Shown piece after piece: positions 46,989 through 60,580 of a stretch of DNA of 64,000 nucleotides. Every line of letters begins with the position of its first letter. The stretch's first letter is position 1. Location of the stretch: contig OW240916.1 in assembly GCA_933207985.1 (NCBI GenBank), positions 313,295,152-313,359,151 of the forward strand, in the 5' to 3' direction. A model generated the notes under the pieces. The model was not told the origin of the DNA and ran no database searches. It worked only from the letters and a program-made list of their open reading frames with translations. Position numbers and translations under genes: made by a program. The DNA comes from Pelobates cultripes (lineage: Eukaryota; Chordata; Amphibia; Anura; Pelobatidae).

Positions 46989-47640
46989 CTTTAATATAGA
47001 TATATTGTAAGCGTAGGAATTCATTACACTTTGAATTCTTTTTTTTTTTTTCTTCCTCCAAGTGTTTCCTTTACCCTCTAAAGTCTTTTTTTTTTTTTTT
47101 TAATTCCAGCATTTTTAATGTATCAAGCCACTGCCCTGACATTTATCTTTAATGGCAATTCCTGTAGATGTGAGCATTTGAAGCATTTCATTTTAGCCGT
47201 TCTGTAGATGAATCTAAGCTGGATTGTGACCCTTTGTCCTTATAACTATTCTTCAATGTAAATGTCTTCAACAAAATATACTAAAATGAATGTTCCGGTG
47301 TTATTTTTTTTCTAAAGTCAGTATATAAAAAATTACCCTTTTCTCTCTGTAATTTTCAGTCAATAGCATTTTATTTGGTGAAGGACATTACAGCAGCTAT
47401 TACCTGTAAAGTGGTAATGTGTGATTTTGTGAAGTCGTTCTTTTTGCGTCACACCTTTTTGCTTCCCCCCCCCCAGACTGTATAGTACGTGTGATACATC
47501 TGTTATAGATTTGAAAAGCAGACACATTGCAGGCACTTGATTTTAGCATTGCTTTACTGTTTATAATATTTGAATGTGTGTACATCCTCCAGAATCAAGA
47601 AATGCCTAATGATGTCTATATACTATAATAAAATTATGTA
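46989..47640 (+). other. FER intron E-F, unclassified
   Basis: AT-rich intron with T runs near 47041 and 47085 and a C run at 47466. Nothing recognised. Confidence 0.5.
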
Positions 47641-47652
47641 TTGCTTAACGAT

Positions 47653-49430
<1,778 letters not shown>

Positions 49431-49443
49431 CAAAAACAGCTTA

Positions 49444-50711
49444 CAGTGAGGGAAAAAAGTATTTGATCCCCTTTCAACGTTTTCCCACTAACAAAGAAAT
49501 GGTCAGTCTATAATTTTAATTCTAGGTGTATTTTAACAGTGAGAGACAGAATAACAAAAAGAAAATCCAGAAAAACGCATATTACAAAAGTTATAAATTG
49601 ATTTGTAGGTCAATGAGTGAACTAAGTATTTGACCCCTTCGACTTAGTACTTGGTGGCAAAACCCTTGTTGACAATCACAGAGGTCAGACGTTTCTTGTA
49701 GTTGCACACATCTCAGAAGGGATTTTGTCCCACTCCTATTTGCAGAACCTCTCCAAGTCATTAAGGTCAAACCTTCAGCTCCCTCCACAGATTTTTTTAT
49801 GGGATTAGGGTCTGGAGACTGGCTAGGCTACTCCAGGACCTTAATGTGATTCTTATTGAGCCACTCCTTTGTTGCCTTTACTGTGTGTTTTGGGTCATTG
49901 TCATGTTGGAATACCCATCCACGACCCATTTTCAATGCTCTGGCTGAGGGAAGGAGGTTCTTACCCAAGATTTGACTGTTCATGGCCCTGTCCATCGTCC
50001 CTTTGATGTGGTGCAGTTGTCCTGTCCCCTTAGCAGAATTACACCCCCAAAGCATAATGTTTCCACCTCCATATTTGAAGCTGGGGATGATGTTCTTGGG
50101 GTCATAAGCAGCATTCCTCCTCCTCCAAACACAGCGAGTTGAGGCCAAAGAGCTTGATTTTGGTCTCATCTGACCACAACACTTTCATCCAGTTTTCCTC
50201 TGAATCATTCAGATGTTCATTGGCAAACTTCAGACGGGTCTGTACATGTGCTTTCTTGAGCAGGGGGACCCTCCGGCGCTGCAGAATTTCAGTCCTTCAC
50301 GGTTTAGTGTGTTACCAATTGTTTTCTTGTGACTATGGTCCCAGCTGCCATGGGATCAGTAAACAAGATCCTCCCGTGTGGTTCTGGGCTGATTCCTCAC
50401 CGTTCTCATGATCATTGAAACTCCACAAGGCGAGATCTTGCATGGAGCACCAGACTGAGGGAGACTGACCGTTATTTTGTGTTTCTTCCATGTGCAAATA
50501 ATCGCACCAACTGTTGTCACTTTCTCACCAAGCTGCTTGGCGATGGTCTTATAGCCCATTCCAGCCTAGTGTAGGTCTACAATCTTGTCCCTGACATCCT
50601 TGGACAGCTCTTTGGTCTTGGTCATGGTGGAGAGTTTGGAATCTGATTGATTGCTTCTGTGGACAGGTGTCTCTTTATACAGGTAACGAGCTGAGATTAG
50701 GAGCATTCCCT
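49444..50711 (-). mobile_element. Tc1/mariner element, truncated at its transposase 5' side
   Basis: The left end is TA followed by CAGTGAGGGAAAAAAGTATT, the terminal inverted repeat of a common vertebrate Tc1 family. A transposase remnant runs right to left. The right-hand terminal repeat is missing: the sequence stops at GAGCATTCCC and is replaced at TTAA (50712) by piggyBac copy 2. Confidence 0.82.
49644..50625 (-). pseudogene. Tc1-type transposase, broken
   Basis: From the Met at 50625 ([19 protein letters not shown]) an N-terminal paired-like DNA-binding region follows with [16 protein letters not shown] and, after a HTH-like second half (QPRTTREDL), the catalytic part: SDET (about 50160), then [10 protein letters not shown] and HDNDPKHT (about 49890). 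The span, about 327 codons, is close to the usual 340. Stops after DLH and several frameshifts inactivate it. Confidence 0.85.
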
Positions 50712-51541
50712 TTAACCCTTTAAGGAACACGGACGTACTAGGAACGTCCGACAAAAAACAGTCCTTAAGGACTGCGGATGTGCCTAGTACGTCCGCTGCA
50801 AATATGAGTGCTGGATCCAGCCGCTCTAAGGGTATTGCAGCGATGCCTTGATGTGAAGGCATCCTGCAATACCTCTCCTGGCCGCCAAGTGATCGCTCCC
50901 AAGGAGCAATCACTTCCAGGTTGCCTCACGTGGCACCCAGCTGTGTAGCAGAGCATAGGAAGCCATCGGGCAGGCTTCCGATGCTCTTCCTGTGTGCTGA
51001 GTGCCTCGATAAAGTCAACAAGATAAATAAAATCAATTTTAAAAAAACAGATAAAATAAATGTATTAATCTCCCCCCCACCCCCCAGCCATGTGGCTAAC
51101 AATATGATGATGCCTTTCTAGAGGCAGCGCATCATGGGTCTTCTGGGGGTGTCCCTAGCCTGCCTCATAATAGAGGCAGGCTAGGGTCATCCAACCAGAG
51201 CTTGCCCCTATAATAATATTTATTATTTCTATAATCCCCATTTGTCTGGTCAGGTCAATATTCGTAAATATTTGGATCTCCCTCTCTTCACTTGTGTTTT
51301 AGTGAGAGAGAGAGAGATCTGTGTTTAGGTAGACAGATTTAGGTAGTTTTAGGTGGGGATTTGTAAAATTGTGAGGCCCAAATGCTCAGCCATTAACCTC
51401 TATCCTGCCAGTGATCACTGTATAGATCACTGGCTCTTGCACAGCAGCACTTAATTTGCTGTCTGCATTTTTTTTTTTTTTTGTAAATTTCTTTTAGTAA
51501 TTTTGTTTTGTGACAGATCACTAAATAAAGGGATTGTGATC

Positions 51542-52530
51542 ATGTCACAGAGGTTGTATAGCGCTGAGGAGGCGTATGCCATCTGCTGCTAGTGATGTAT
51601 CTGTGGCTGCTAGGCCCCCTGCCAGAAGGAGACGTGCTGCTCCAGCTGGCAGTGCTGCTATAGAGTTGGTAGCGCCTCATCGCCAGAGGCCAGATATCCC
51701 ACCTTTCACGGCAACTCCTGGCATCACTGTGGATGTCACAGGATTTAGCCCCCAACAGTTTATGGGGGTGTTTCTGGGCGATGAAGTATCGGGGGACTTA
51801 GTCACCCAAACTAATTTATATGCCCATCAGTTCTGTGCTTCAAAGCCTGACTCTTTTTTTGGCAAAGCAGCAATGGGCCCCCATCGATGTTCCAGAATTT
51901 AAAACATTCTGGGCATTGACTATGCTGGTGGACATCATAAAGAAGCCCTCCATCCCCTCCTACTGGAGCAGTTGCCCTATCTGCTCTACCCCCATTTACT
52001 CCCAATGTATGTCGAGGAAGAGGTATGAAATGGTTCTACATTTCATGCACTTTGGGGACAACAGCCTGTGCCCCCCCTAGGGAGCATCCCCAGTTTGACA
52101 GGCTGTATAGAATCCCCCCCTCCCCCCCCTGATTACCCACTTCGCTGCCAGGTTTGCAGAGGCTTATACACCTGGAAGGAATATATGCTCTGCAATTTAC
52201 TTAATGCAGATTGCAACCCACAACGCCTTTTTGTTGTTCAAAAAAACAAACCCCAGAATTAAACTGACTTTTGTACAGTTTCAGCTCCAGATCATTTTGT
52301 GGATTTTGTACCAAGACGCACATGCTTCCCGGGCATTGATGGGAGAGCGCCGAGTTGGGGCTACCCACTTTATTTTTAAATCCCCCCTACTGCGGCAAAG
52401 CAGAATCCTCAAAAAAGATGCAGAGTCTGTTCCAAGAGGGGGCAGAGAATGGAAACCTTATTTTACTGTCCTGATTGCCCTAGACAGCCTGGACTCTGCA
52501 TTGGGGACTTCTTCTAGCGATATCACACAC
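51542..52530 (+). pseudogene. piggyBac transposase, catalytic core deleted
   Basis: Starts MSQRLYSAEEAYAICC and then hits a stop at 51590. Similarity continues with the PDIPPFTATPGITVDVTGF block (about 51690), IIKKPSIPSYWSSCPICSTP (about 51940) and MSRKRYEMVLHF. At about 52189, right after the PGRNIC stretch that precedes the first catalytic aspartate in copy 1, the sequence jumps to QIATHNAFLLFKK, which lies after the third aspartate in copy 1. All three catalytic residues are therefore gone. The cysteine-rich tail persists in decayed form near 52400-52500. Confidence 0.88.
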
Positions 52531-53102
52531 TGAAACGTTTTTAATTTTTTACATTTGCCGTTCAGTTTTTTTTGTTACGTTTACTGTTCTTGAGATTGAT
52601 TGTTTGTTGTTTTACTTTTACTGCGCCAGACTATTTTTATGATCAAGTTCAACCTATGCATGAGGGCATGAGCGTACTCAGGAGGCCTTGCAGAAAACAA
52701 CCTGGAGTGTTTTCTTGCAATAACCAACAACAGGCTCCCCTAAATCACACACAAATGTATGTGTAAAAATGAAAATTGAAAAATTACCACCACACATTTT
52801 CTCCATTTTTTTGGCTAAAACAGATGCATCAAAGGTATCAAAACACTCCATATACAATACCATGGGGTGTCAACCTTTCAAATTAAGCACGTTCATGGCA
52901 AGAAAATAAATTAGGATATCCTTGCGAGGACCTCCCGATCACATGGACAGAATAGCCATCCATAGCAGTGCCAGCAAGGGGAGTGCCTGGAATGACAGGT
53001 AGTCCCCCTGCTGCCTGTAATAAAGTTAAATAAAAGTTATAAACAGATTAAAATTAAATAATATATACTTAGATATACACATACACTGTCTAAGTGTATT
53101 TT

Positions 53103-53105
<3 letters not shown>

Positions 53106-53134
<29 letters not shown>
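53106..53134. repeat. AT dinucleotide microsatellite
   Basis: Pure TA repeat; the neighbouring 300 bp is also TA-rich. Confidence 0.9.
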
Positions 53135-53139
<5 letters not shown>

Positions 53140-54114
53140 CAAAATACACATAGAATGATATTAATTAAATATATATATATATAATATAAAATAAATATAT
53201 AAATACGTTAAAGATTTGTAATTTCATACTAACTGTATATAAATATTGATATCAAAATACACTTAGAACTAAATAATATATATACCTATATACATAAATA
53301 TATAAATCCAAGGTAGAATGGCTGCTCACCGGTCTTAAAATGTCAAATATTTATTAAATCAATTTAAAAACGACCAACGTTTCAGTCCTCGCTCGGGACT
53401 TTCCTCAGGGTCAACTATATATATATTTTAGCATAAATAAATATGTATATATCACTATATACCTATATATAAATAAAAATAATTAAAAAAAAACTATTTA
53501 TATAAATATATATATAGCAGTTAGAGTCAAATATAAAGCTTGTGTTTCAGTAACCAATTGAAATTCGCCAGATTGGTTACATTGCATTTGAGAACGTATG
53601 GTAGCCCAGGAATGAGAATTACCCCCATGATGGCATACTACTTGCAAAAGTAGACAACCCAAGAAATTGCAAATGGGGTGTCCAAAAAAACTAAAAAATG
53701 TAACATGCTATATTTGACCCTGTAACTTCCCAAAACACCATAAAACCTGTACATAGGGGGTACTGTTTTATATGTGAGTCATCGCTGAATACAAATATGT
53801 GCATTGTATTGCAGTAAAAGCGAACAGAATTATGACATTCACATTTAAAATGTCATACAGAACTAAAAAAAAAATCTTAATTTCTCACATTTGTTTTATA
53901 TTTTATTCATATTAAATTATGTCTCATAGCTAAATATTTGATGTTAAACGAAAGCCCTTTTTCTCCTGAATAAAATGATATATAATAAGTGTGGGTGCAC
54001 TTAACATGTAAGAGCTGAATTACGGTTGAGCAGACATATAGTCAAATTCCAAGTTTTGCTTTTGTTTTACTTTGATCAAAACGTGTACATTTGGCTCAGT
54101 CATTAAGGGGTTAA

Positions 54115-56182
54115 TTTCGAAGCCCAACCTCTGTATTTCTATAATGTTGTTTTTGAAAACCACTACCTAATGCAGGGCCTATAATTCAAGCCATATGCTA
54201 CTAGCTATTCCTAAAAGGTTGACTATGCAATATGTACTATATGTGTCCATGGTACGCTCATCAGGGGTGAACTCTAGCCTGCAAACATTGCATTAAGCAA
54301 TTTGTCCGACTATTAGCAGGAATTTTTTTTGATGAATCGCTTAAAACAAATGTTTGCACATGTTAAGTGAATTTCTAGTCGCCAGGGCTAAATTTTCACT
54401 TGCCAATGGTGGGTGGAAATTTTGAGCCATGACTCAATGAACTAGAAACAAGAGGTTTAGATTGGTTTGTAATTGGCGTATTAGGCTATAGAGTCAAATA
54501 ATGTAGAAGGGGCTGTGTGGCTTATAACCCTTCCCCATTTATATTCCTAGCAACAATGTTGTACATTCCTTCCCCTATTTGATTCCGTGCAACAATAATG
54601 GTGCATGATATGGCTGGCTAGAGGAGAAGCAGGAAGAGAAGGTAGCAGGTAGGAGTGGCCAGGAAGTTTTCTAAGCTTTTTAAAAAAATTTATTCTTTAC
54701 TTGAAAGACCGGATGATTCGCATTACAATGTGTCCAAACACAAAGATCTCCTGCAGAAATTCTCTTAATTTTAACAGTCGAACAATATAAAGACGAACTA
54801 AAACAGAGTTTGAAAATGCTTTCAAAGGAGCATTACAAATTGGCATCTAGGCCGGCTCTCATATTAGTATGAGAGGGAAAAGTATCTGGCAGTCGCCTTC
54901 ACATAATATACAACCGTTTGTCTTAACATTTAAAAGCTTAGAGAACAAACAAACACTCTCTTACTTGTGGAAGTTGGTGAACAGACTGTTGAGAAGGAGG
55001 CCTGAGGCTTGGGGTCTCGAGGGCTAACCTTTGGATGAGATCTGCGATATTGTGTTGAGCAACAGAGACCAGTTACAAAAACCTGTGGTTGTTGATATAT
55101 GTTGTGTAAAATGAAAAGTAAAACATGATTTAGAATGATGGAAGGCACAGACCTCAGTATGTCCAGTGACTTCAAACTGTGTGAGTAGTGGCGGGGAGTT
55201 TAGAGAAATTTTAGGTGACTTACACACAACAATTTATTCAACTTTTAGAACAAGAAACATTTATCTTATTTGCACAGATTGATTTCTAACATGTTTATTA
55301 TAGTTAGAAGTTAGATTGTAATGTAACTTGAACCCTCTTCATATCTGATCAAAGCTAACTTTTAGTAGTATGTCATTTATCAATTTTCATATCAAAGTAA
55401 ATCAAGTAAAAATAAACTTAAACAATTAAGATTTAGGTCCATTAGAGGCATCATGAAAAAGTGCAGAGCTTAGTTTTGCTATTATTTTTAGCATGGAGAT
55501 ATTATTTTTTTATTTTTTTTATAAATTTACTAGAAATCAATTGCATACAAACATTTATCTATAATTAAGCATTTACATTTTTGGCAGCCTTCAAAAATAG
55601 ACAGCAAGGCAATTTCCCTTCCTGTAATTAACACAAATCAAATTACTGTAGATGTTAGTCACTGCAACAGTTTTATTGCTGATAAATGTTAGTTTTCGTT
55701 TTGTCGAGGCTCGTAGTCAGATTACTTAATTGTGCACATTTCCCAGTGTTCGTTTTGAGTTCATCCAAACCGAGCTCTGAGTCTGCGAGCTGCGGGATTA
55801 ATCTGCACATGATCCACTTTATAAGAGCAGTTTCAATTTTAAAGCCTTATTGACAAGCACATGCAAATTAGTTTGGCTTATTAGAGGAAGCTTTGCAACT
55901 TCTCCGTAATAGAGCACGAATTTTGGAACATGCTAAACTAATGCTATATAATCCAAACATTCTGAGGGAATTGATCCATGCTTATTTACGAAGTTTTAGC
56001 TGTTCAATAGAGGTTCTTCTCATTACCATTTTGTAGGTAAGCAGCGTCAATATTCACACAAAAAATAAGTTTGACGTTCTCCGTTTAGTTAGTATTGAAA
56101 AGTTAATTACCAGCCAATAAATGACAGGAAAAGCAATTGTAAATAACATTGCTTTTAGATATGTATGGGTGCAATTCTTTTA
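54115..56182 (+). other. FER intron E-F, unique AT-rich
   Basis: About 2 kb without a recognisable gene or repeat boundary. The short minus-strand frames near 54930-55227 match nothing I know. Confidence 0.5.
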
Positions 56183-56533
56183 CTAAAGGAACATTCTAAG
56201 CACCATGACCACTACGATTTCAAACTGTTTTAGCACAATTTGACAAATAACCTTAGTCCCACCGGGCGCCTGCGGATGAATCCAGTCTTCTCCAGCAGAA
56301 GGAGCAAGACAGCCATATAGAACTAAGCAGGACTATGCTGGACCACACTTGGTTGGGAACGTCCTTCATCTCTGTTTTGCTCTACTGAGATATCTGGTAT
56401 TTTCTACAGGACTCAGGAAAGTTATCAAACTGTGCTAAAACACTTTTACACCTTACTGTGGGATGACAATACCGGCACCTTAACAAATACAAAGAGGGCT
56501 GTAGTGATTATGGTGCTTGGAGGTTTCTTTTAA
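56183..56533. mobile_element. TTAA-type MITE, diverged
   Basis: 351 bp. The left end is CTAA then AGGAACATTCTAAGCACC, and the right end is ATGGTGCTTGGAGGTTTC then TTAA. Ends resemble those of the other TTAA elements here (GGACAC...AAGCACC). Confidence 0.65.
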
Positions 56534-56714
56534 AAGGCACTACAGACAGCATCACAACCTGATTCTGGGAAATCACCTGACATTCCCTCCCTGTACTCAA
56601 GTGTTTATAACGACAGTGATTTTACAGGAGAAGTGCTTTTACTCAACCTTTTTTCTTACAATTTTATAAAAGTAGTTTTGTCACTAAAAATAAACTTTAT
56701 CTATTCTGCTTCTA

Positions 56715-58277
56715 CAGGTGATACTCGAAAAATTAGAATATCGCGCAAAAGTTCATTTATTTCAGTAATGCAACGTAAAAGGGGAAACTAATATATGAGA
56801 TAGATGCACTACATGCAAAGCAAAATAGTTCAAGCCGTGATTTGTCATAAGTGCGAGGATTATGGCTTACAGCTCATGAAAACCCCAAATCCACAATCTC
56901 AGTAAATCAGAATATTACATGCAATCAATAAAACAAGGAGTGTACATAGAACAATATCGGACCTCTTTTGCAGCAATTACTGCCTCAATGCGGCGTGGCA
57001 TGGAAGCTATCAGCCTGTGGCACTGCTGAGGTGTTATGGTAGGCCAGGATGCTTCAATAGCGGCCTTCAGCTCTTCTGCATTGTTTGGTCTCATGTCTCT
57101 CATCTTTCTCTTGGCAATGCCCCATAGATTCTCTATGAGGTTCAGGTCAGGCGAGTTTGCTGGCCAATCAAGCACAGTAATCCCACGGTCATTGAACCAG
57201 GCTTTGGTGCTTTTGGCAGTGTGGGCAGGTGCCAGGTCCTGCTGGAAAATGAAGTCAGCATCCCCATAAAGCTTGTCTGCGGAAGGAAGCATGAAGTGCC
57301 CCAAAATCTCCTGGTAGACGGCTGGATTGACCCTGGACTTAATGAAGCAGTGGACCAACACCAGCAGATGACATGGCTCCCCAAATCAACACAGACTTTG
57401 GAAACTTCACACTGGATTTCAAGCATCTTGCAGTGTGTGCTTCTCCATTCTTCCTCCAGACTCTGGGTCCTTGGTTTCCAAATGAGATACAAAAGTTGCT
57501 CTCATCAGAAAAGAGGACTTTGGACCACTGAGCAACAGACCAGGTCTGTTGTTCTTTAGCCCAGGTAAGACGCTTCTGACGTTTTGTTGTTCAGGAGCGG
57601 CTTGACAAGAGGAATACGAAATCTGAAGCCCATGTCTAGGATCCGTCTGTGTGTGGTGGCTCTTGATGCACTGACTCCAGCCTCAGTCCACTCCTTGTGA
57701 AAGTCCCCAACACATTTGAATGGCCTTTTCCTGACAATCCTGTCCAGGCTGTGGTCATCCCTGCTGCTTGTGCTCCTTTTTCTTCCACACTTTTTCCTTC
57801 CACAAAACTTTCTATTAATGTGCTTTGATACAGCACTTTGGGAACATCCAACTTCCTTCGCAATTACCTTTTGAGGCTTTCCCTTATGGAGGGTGTCAGT
57901 GATGGTTTTCTGCACAACTGTAAGATCAGCAGTCTTCCCCATGATTGTGATTCCTACAGAACCAGACTGAGAGACCATTTAAAGGCTCAGAAACCCTTTG
58001 CAGGTGTTATGGCTTACTTAGTTTATTAGAGTGGGACACTGTGAGCCTAGAATATTGCACCTTTTCACAATATTCTAATTTACTGAGATTGTGGATTTGG
58101 GGTTTTCATGAGCTGTAAGCCATAATTGATGATCATCGCACTTATGACAAATCACGGCTTGAACTATTTTGCTTTGCATGTAGTGCATCTATATCATATA
58201 TTAGTTTCCCCTTTTACGTTGCATTAGTGAAATAAATTAACTTTTGCACGATATTCTAATTTTTCGAGTATCATCTG
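56715..58277 (-). mobile_element. Tc1/mariner element with about 210-bp inverted repeats
   Basis: 1,563 bp flanked by TA, with long inverted repeats at 56715-56924 and about 58063-58277 that are near-identical (outer ends CAGGTGATACTCGAAAAATT and its complement with one change). Long IR/DR-type termini are seen in some Tc1 families. Encodes a broken transposase on the minus strand. Both ends are present, so it could in principle be mobilised in trans. Confidence 0.92.
56915..57978 (-). pseudogene. Tc1-type transposase, two frameshifts
   Basis: Starts at 57978 or at the internal Met of MGKTADLTVVQ (57942), which suits the usual Tc1 N terminus better. A paired-like DNA-binding region (VAK/CSQSAVSKHINRKF, then RTFxxx-type KRPFKCVGDFHKEW) is followed by the DDE domain: SDESNF (about 57455), DLAPAHT (about 57225) and NSPDLNLIENLWG (about 57140). 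The last contains the third Asp and the Glu of the DD34E triad. Single-base indels near 57580 and 57345 break the frame, so the copy is inactive although every catalytic residue is still encoded. Confidence 0.9.
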
Positions 58278-58935
58278 TATGTGGCTTCATGAACACTTAA
58301 ATATTTCTTAACTACTTTCTTAATGTATTGCAGAAAAGTTTACCAAAAGAGAGGATGGAGCTTAAAGGACAACCGACACCTTAAAACTCCATTTTATATT
58401 TTTTATTATAGTAACCCTTTCATCAATTTTTGAAAGGAAAGTATATGGGATAAAACAAATTATTTTTTTTTTTTTTAAATCCCTTCTGGAATATATGACC
58501 GGATTCTTCAGTCGTATACTTTGTGTCAGACAGTGTTTGAAAACCGATACATAGTCACCATGATTACCTGTGCAGGGAGTAAAGCAGGATAGACCATGGA
58601 TACTATAAATGTCGGATTTCAAAAACTGTATGGCCCAAGGTGCGTGTTTATGGCTGATGGATCCTGTACTATACTAAAGGTATCAATTTTGTTACACATA
58701 CTTAAAAATATATATTTCTTTTCAATACCTGATGATCGTTTCCTTTAATCTGTTTTTTTTTTAGCTGATTATCACAGTTTCCCACAATCTTTCAGAATAA
58801 TCAATCCCACAGAAGGGCACACTGCAGACCTTATTGGCACGTGAAAACAATGTGGCAGTGCCCAGATATTGAGATCTAGGTCAATGAAGGAAATATAATA
58901 GATAGAGGTAATTAGCAAAGGGGTAGTTATAATAA
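58278..58935 (+). other. FER intron E-F, unclassified
   Basis: AT-rich intron. A minus-strand frame at 58362-58622 (86 codons) is not recognisable. Confidence 0.5.
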
Positions 58936-59290
58936 TTAAAAGGACACTAAAGGCACCCAGACCACTTCATCTCATTGAAGTGATTTGGGTGCAGAGTCCC
59001 AGTCTGTTTAACCCTGCAATGTAAAATAGTAGTTTCTGATAATTTGCAGGGTTAACTCCATCTCTAGTGTCTCTCTTCCAGACAGCCAATAGAGGCTCTT
59101 CCTGGTCCTTAATAGAGTTTTACTCCCGAAACTGCATTTGATATCCTCATGCTTAGCATGATGATGTCCAACATCTTCAAATTCTCATATCCTATGAGGA
59201 AGCTTTAAAGCAAATGTGCATTATGTCCCATCTCCATGACATCATGGGAGAAATAGAGACCTAGCCTGCACCCTATGAGTGTTCCTTTAA
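58936..59290. mobile_element. TTAA MITE family B
   Basis: 355 bp between TTAA at 58936-58939 and 59287-59290. It carries the GGCACCCAGACCACTTCA hairpin of the element at 30593 in decayed form, a second hairpin around TTAACCCTGCAA / TTGCAGGGTTAA, and a GTGTTCC right end. Confidence 0.78.
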
Positions 59291-60089
59291 CGTACAAGGG
59301 GTATAAGGAAACCCAAAGAAACAGAGCAACTTTAATAAACAAGTTACCAGCTTGGCCCTTGTACATATTTGTACAATGTTCTAATATCCCGTATATGTAT
59401 TCGTCTTGGTAATTACTATCTATTTTTATGTACAACATTAACTATCTGGTCTTGCCAAATGCTGATATTTTACATTGTTACCTAATCTGCTGTCTGTAAC
59501 TATTCCCAAGTCCTTCTCATTTATTGTTTTCCTTAACTCCGTAACATTTAAGATAAAAAGTTGATTGTGCATCCCCTGCCCCAGAATGCACAACTTTTCA
59601 TTTATCAACATTATTTATTCAATAATTTATTTTAAAAAAGCAGCAGACCCAGAACACAATTTGAAAGTTTGTTATTCTTGTACCTAACATTCAATCAAAG
59701 ATTTGTACAGTTACCTTGTACATGGAACTGTATCAAATGCCTTGGCAAAATAAAAATAGGTCACGGCCACTGTATCATCCTAATGTGTACCTCTATTCTT
59801 TATAGAGAGAGAGAAAGTCGGACATATATCTTTCATGTACTCATGTTGATTGCTGTTGATATTGTTCATAGTGAATTCCAGAACACAATAATTATCATTC
59901 CACAAATGTTAAGTTCACGGTTTGTAATTTTCAGGGACACTAAGCACCAAAACCACACTATCTCATTGAAGGAATTATGATGCTTTGAGTCACCGGGTAG
60001 TGGCTCGTAGTTTCAAAATTGTTGCCAAATTCAGCCTGGAGTGTACCTTTAAGAATGTGAAAACGGGCAACTTAATTTTTAGTAGTGTA
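59291..60089 (+). other. FER intron E-F, unclassified
   Basis: AT-rich intron. A short MITE-like fragment (GGGACACTAAGCACCAAAAC) begins near 59934 without a matching right end. Confidence 0.5.
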
Positions 60090-60580
60090 TTAAAGGGACC
60101 CTATAGTCACCAGAACTACAGCTTAATGTAGTTGTTCTGGTGAGTATAATAGTTCCCTTCAGACTTTTTTCATGCAAACACTGCCTTTAGAGAAAAGGCG
60201 GTGTTTACATTGCCCCTAGGGACACCTCCAAGTGGCTTCTCCTTAGATGGCTACTGGAGGTGCTTCCTGGGTCAGTGCTGCTGAAAAAGCAGCCCTGTCG
60301 TTCAGCATCCCCACGCTGTGCATGGAGGCAGTGAATTTTTCCTCAGAGAGATGCATTGATTCAATGCATCTCTATGAGGAGGCCCTGATTGGCCAAAACG
60401 ACATTTGGCCCTGCTCCGTGCTGATTTTAGCCAATCCAATGCTTTCCCTATGGAAAGCATTGGGTTGGCTAAAAATCGTCCATTTTGATGTCACAAAGGG
60501 GGTGGAGCCAGCACCAGGGGACCCATGCGGCGCCGGGTTTAGCACTGTATAGTCAGGAATACATGTTTGTGTTCCTTTAA
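60090..60580 (+). mobile_element. TTAA MITE family A
   Basis: 491 bp between TTAA at 60090 and 60577. The left end AAGGGACCCTATAGTCACC is followed by the CTACAGCTTAATGTAGTTGT loop, and the right end is GTCAGGAATACATG...GTGTTCC. Same orientation as the copy at 46450. Several internal hairpins (for example TTTTAGCCAATCCAATGCTT against AAGCATTGGGTTGGCTAAAA). Confidence 0.85.

Larger units (their letters stand above)
50712..54114 (+). mobile_element. piggyBac element copy 2, internally deleted
   Basis: 3.4 kb flanked by TTAA (50712-50715 and 54111-54114) with inverted ends CCCTTTAAGGAACACGG and CCCCTTAATGACTGAGCC (right end, minus strand). The 5' part (50735-51000) carries hairpins like those of copy 1. 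A transposase remnant lies at 51542-52530, followed by a long AT-rich 3' region including an AT run (53106-53134). An AACGTTTCAGTCCTCGCTCG segment near 53370 looks like a further small repeat insertion. Confidence 0.85.
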
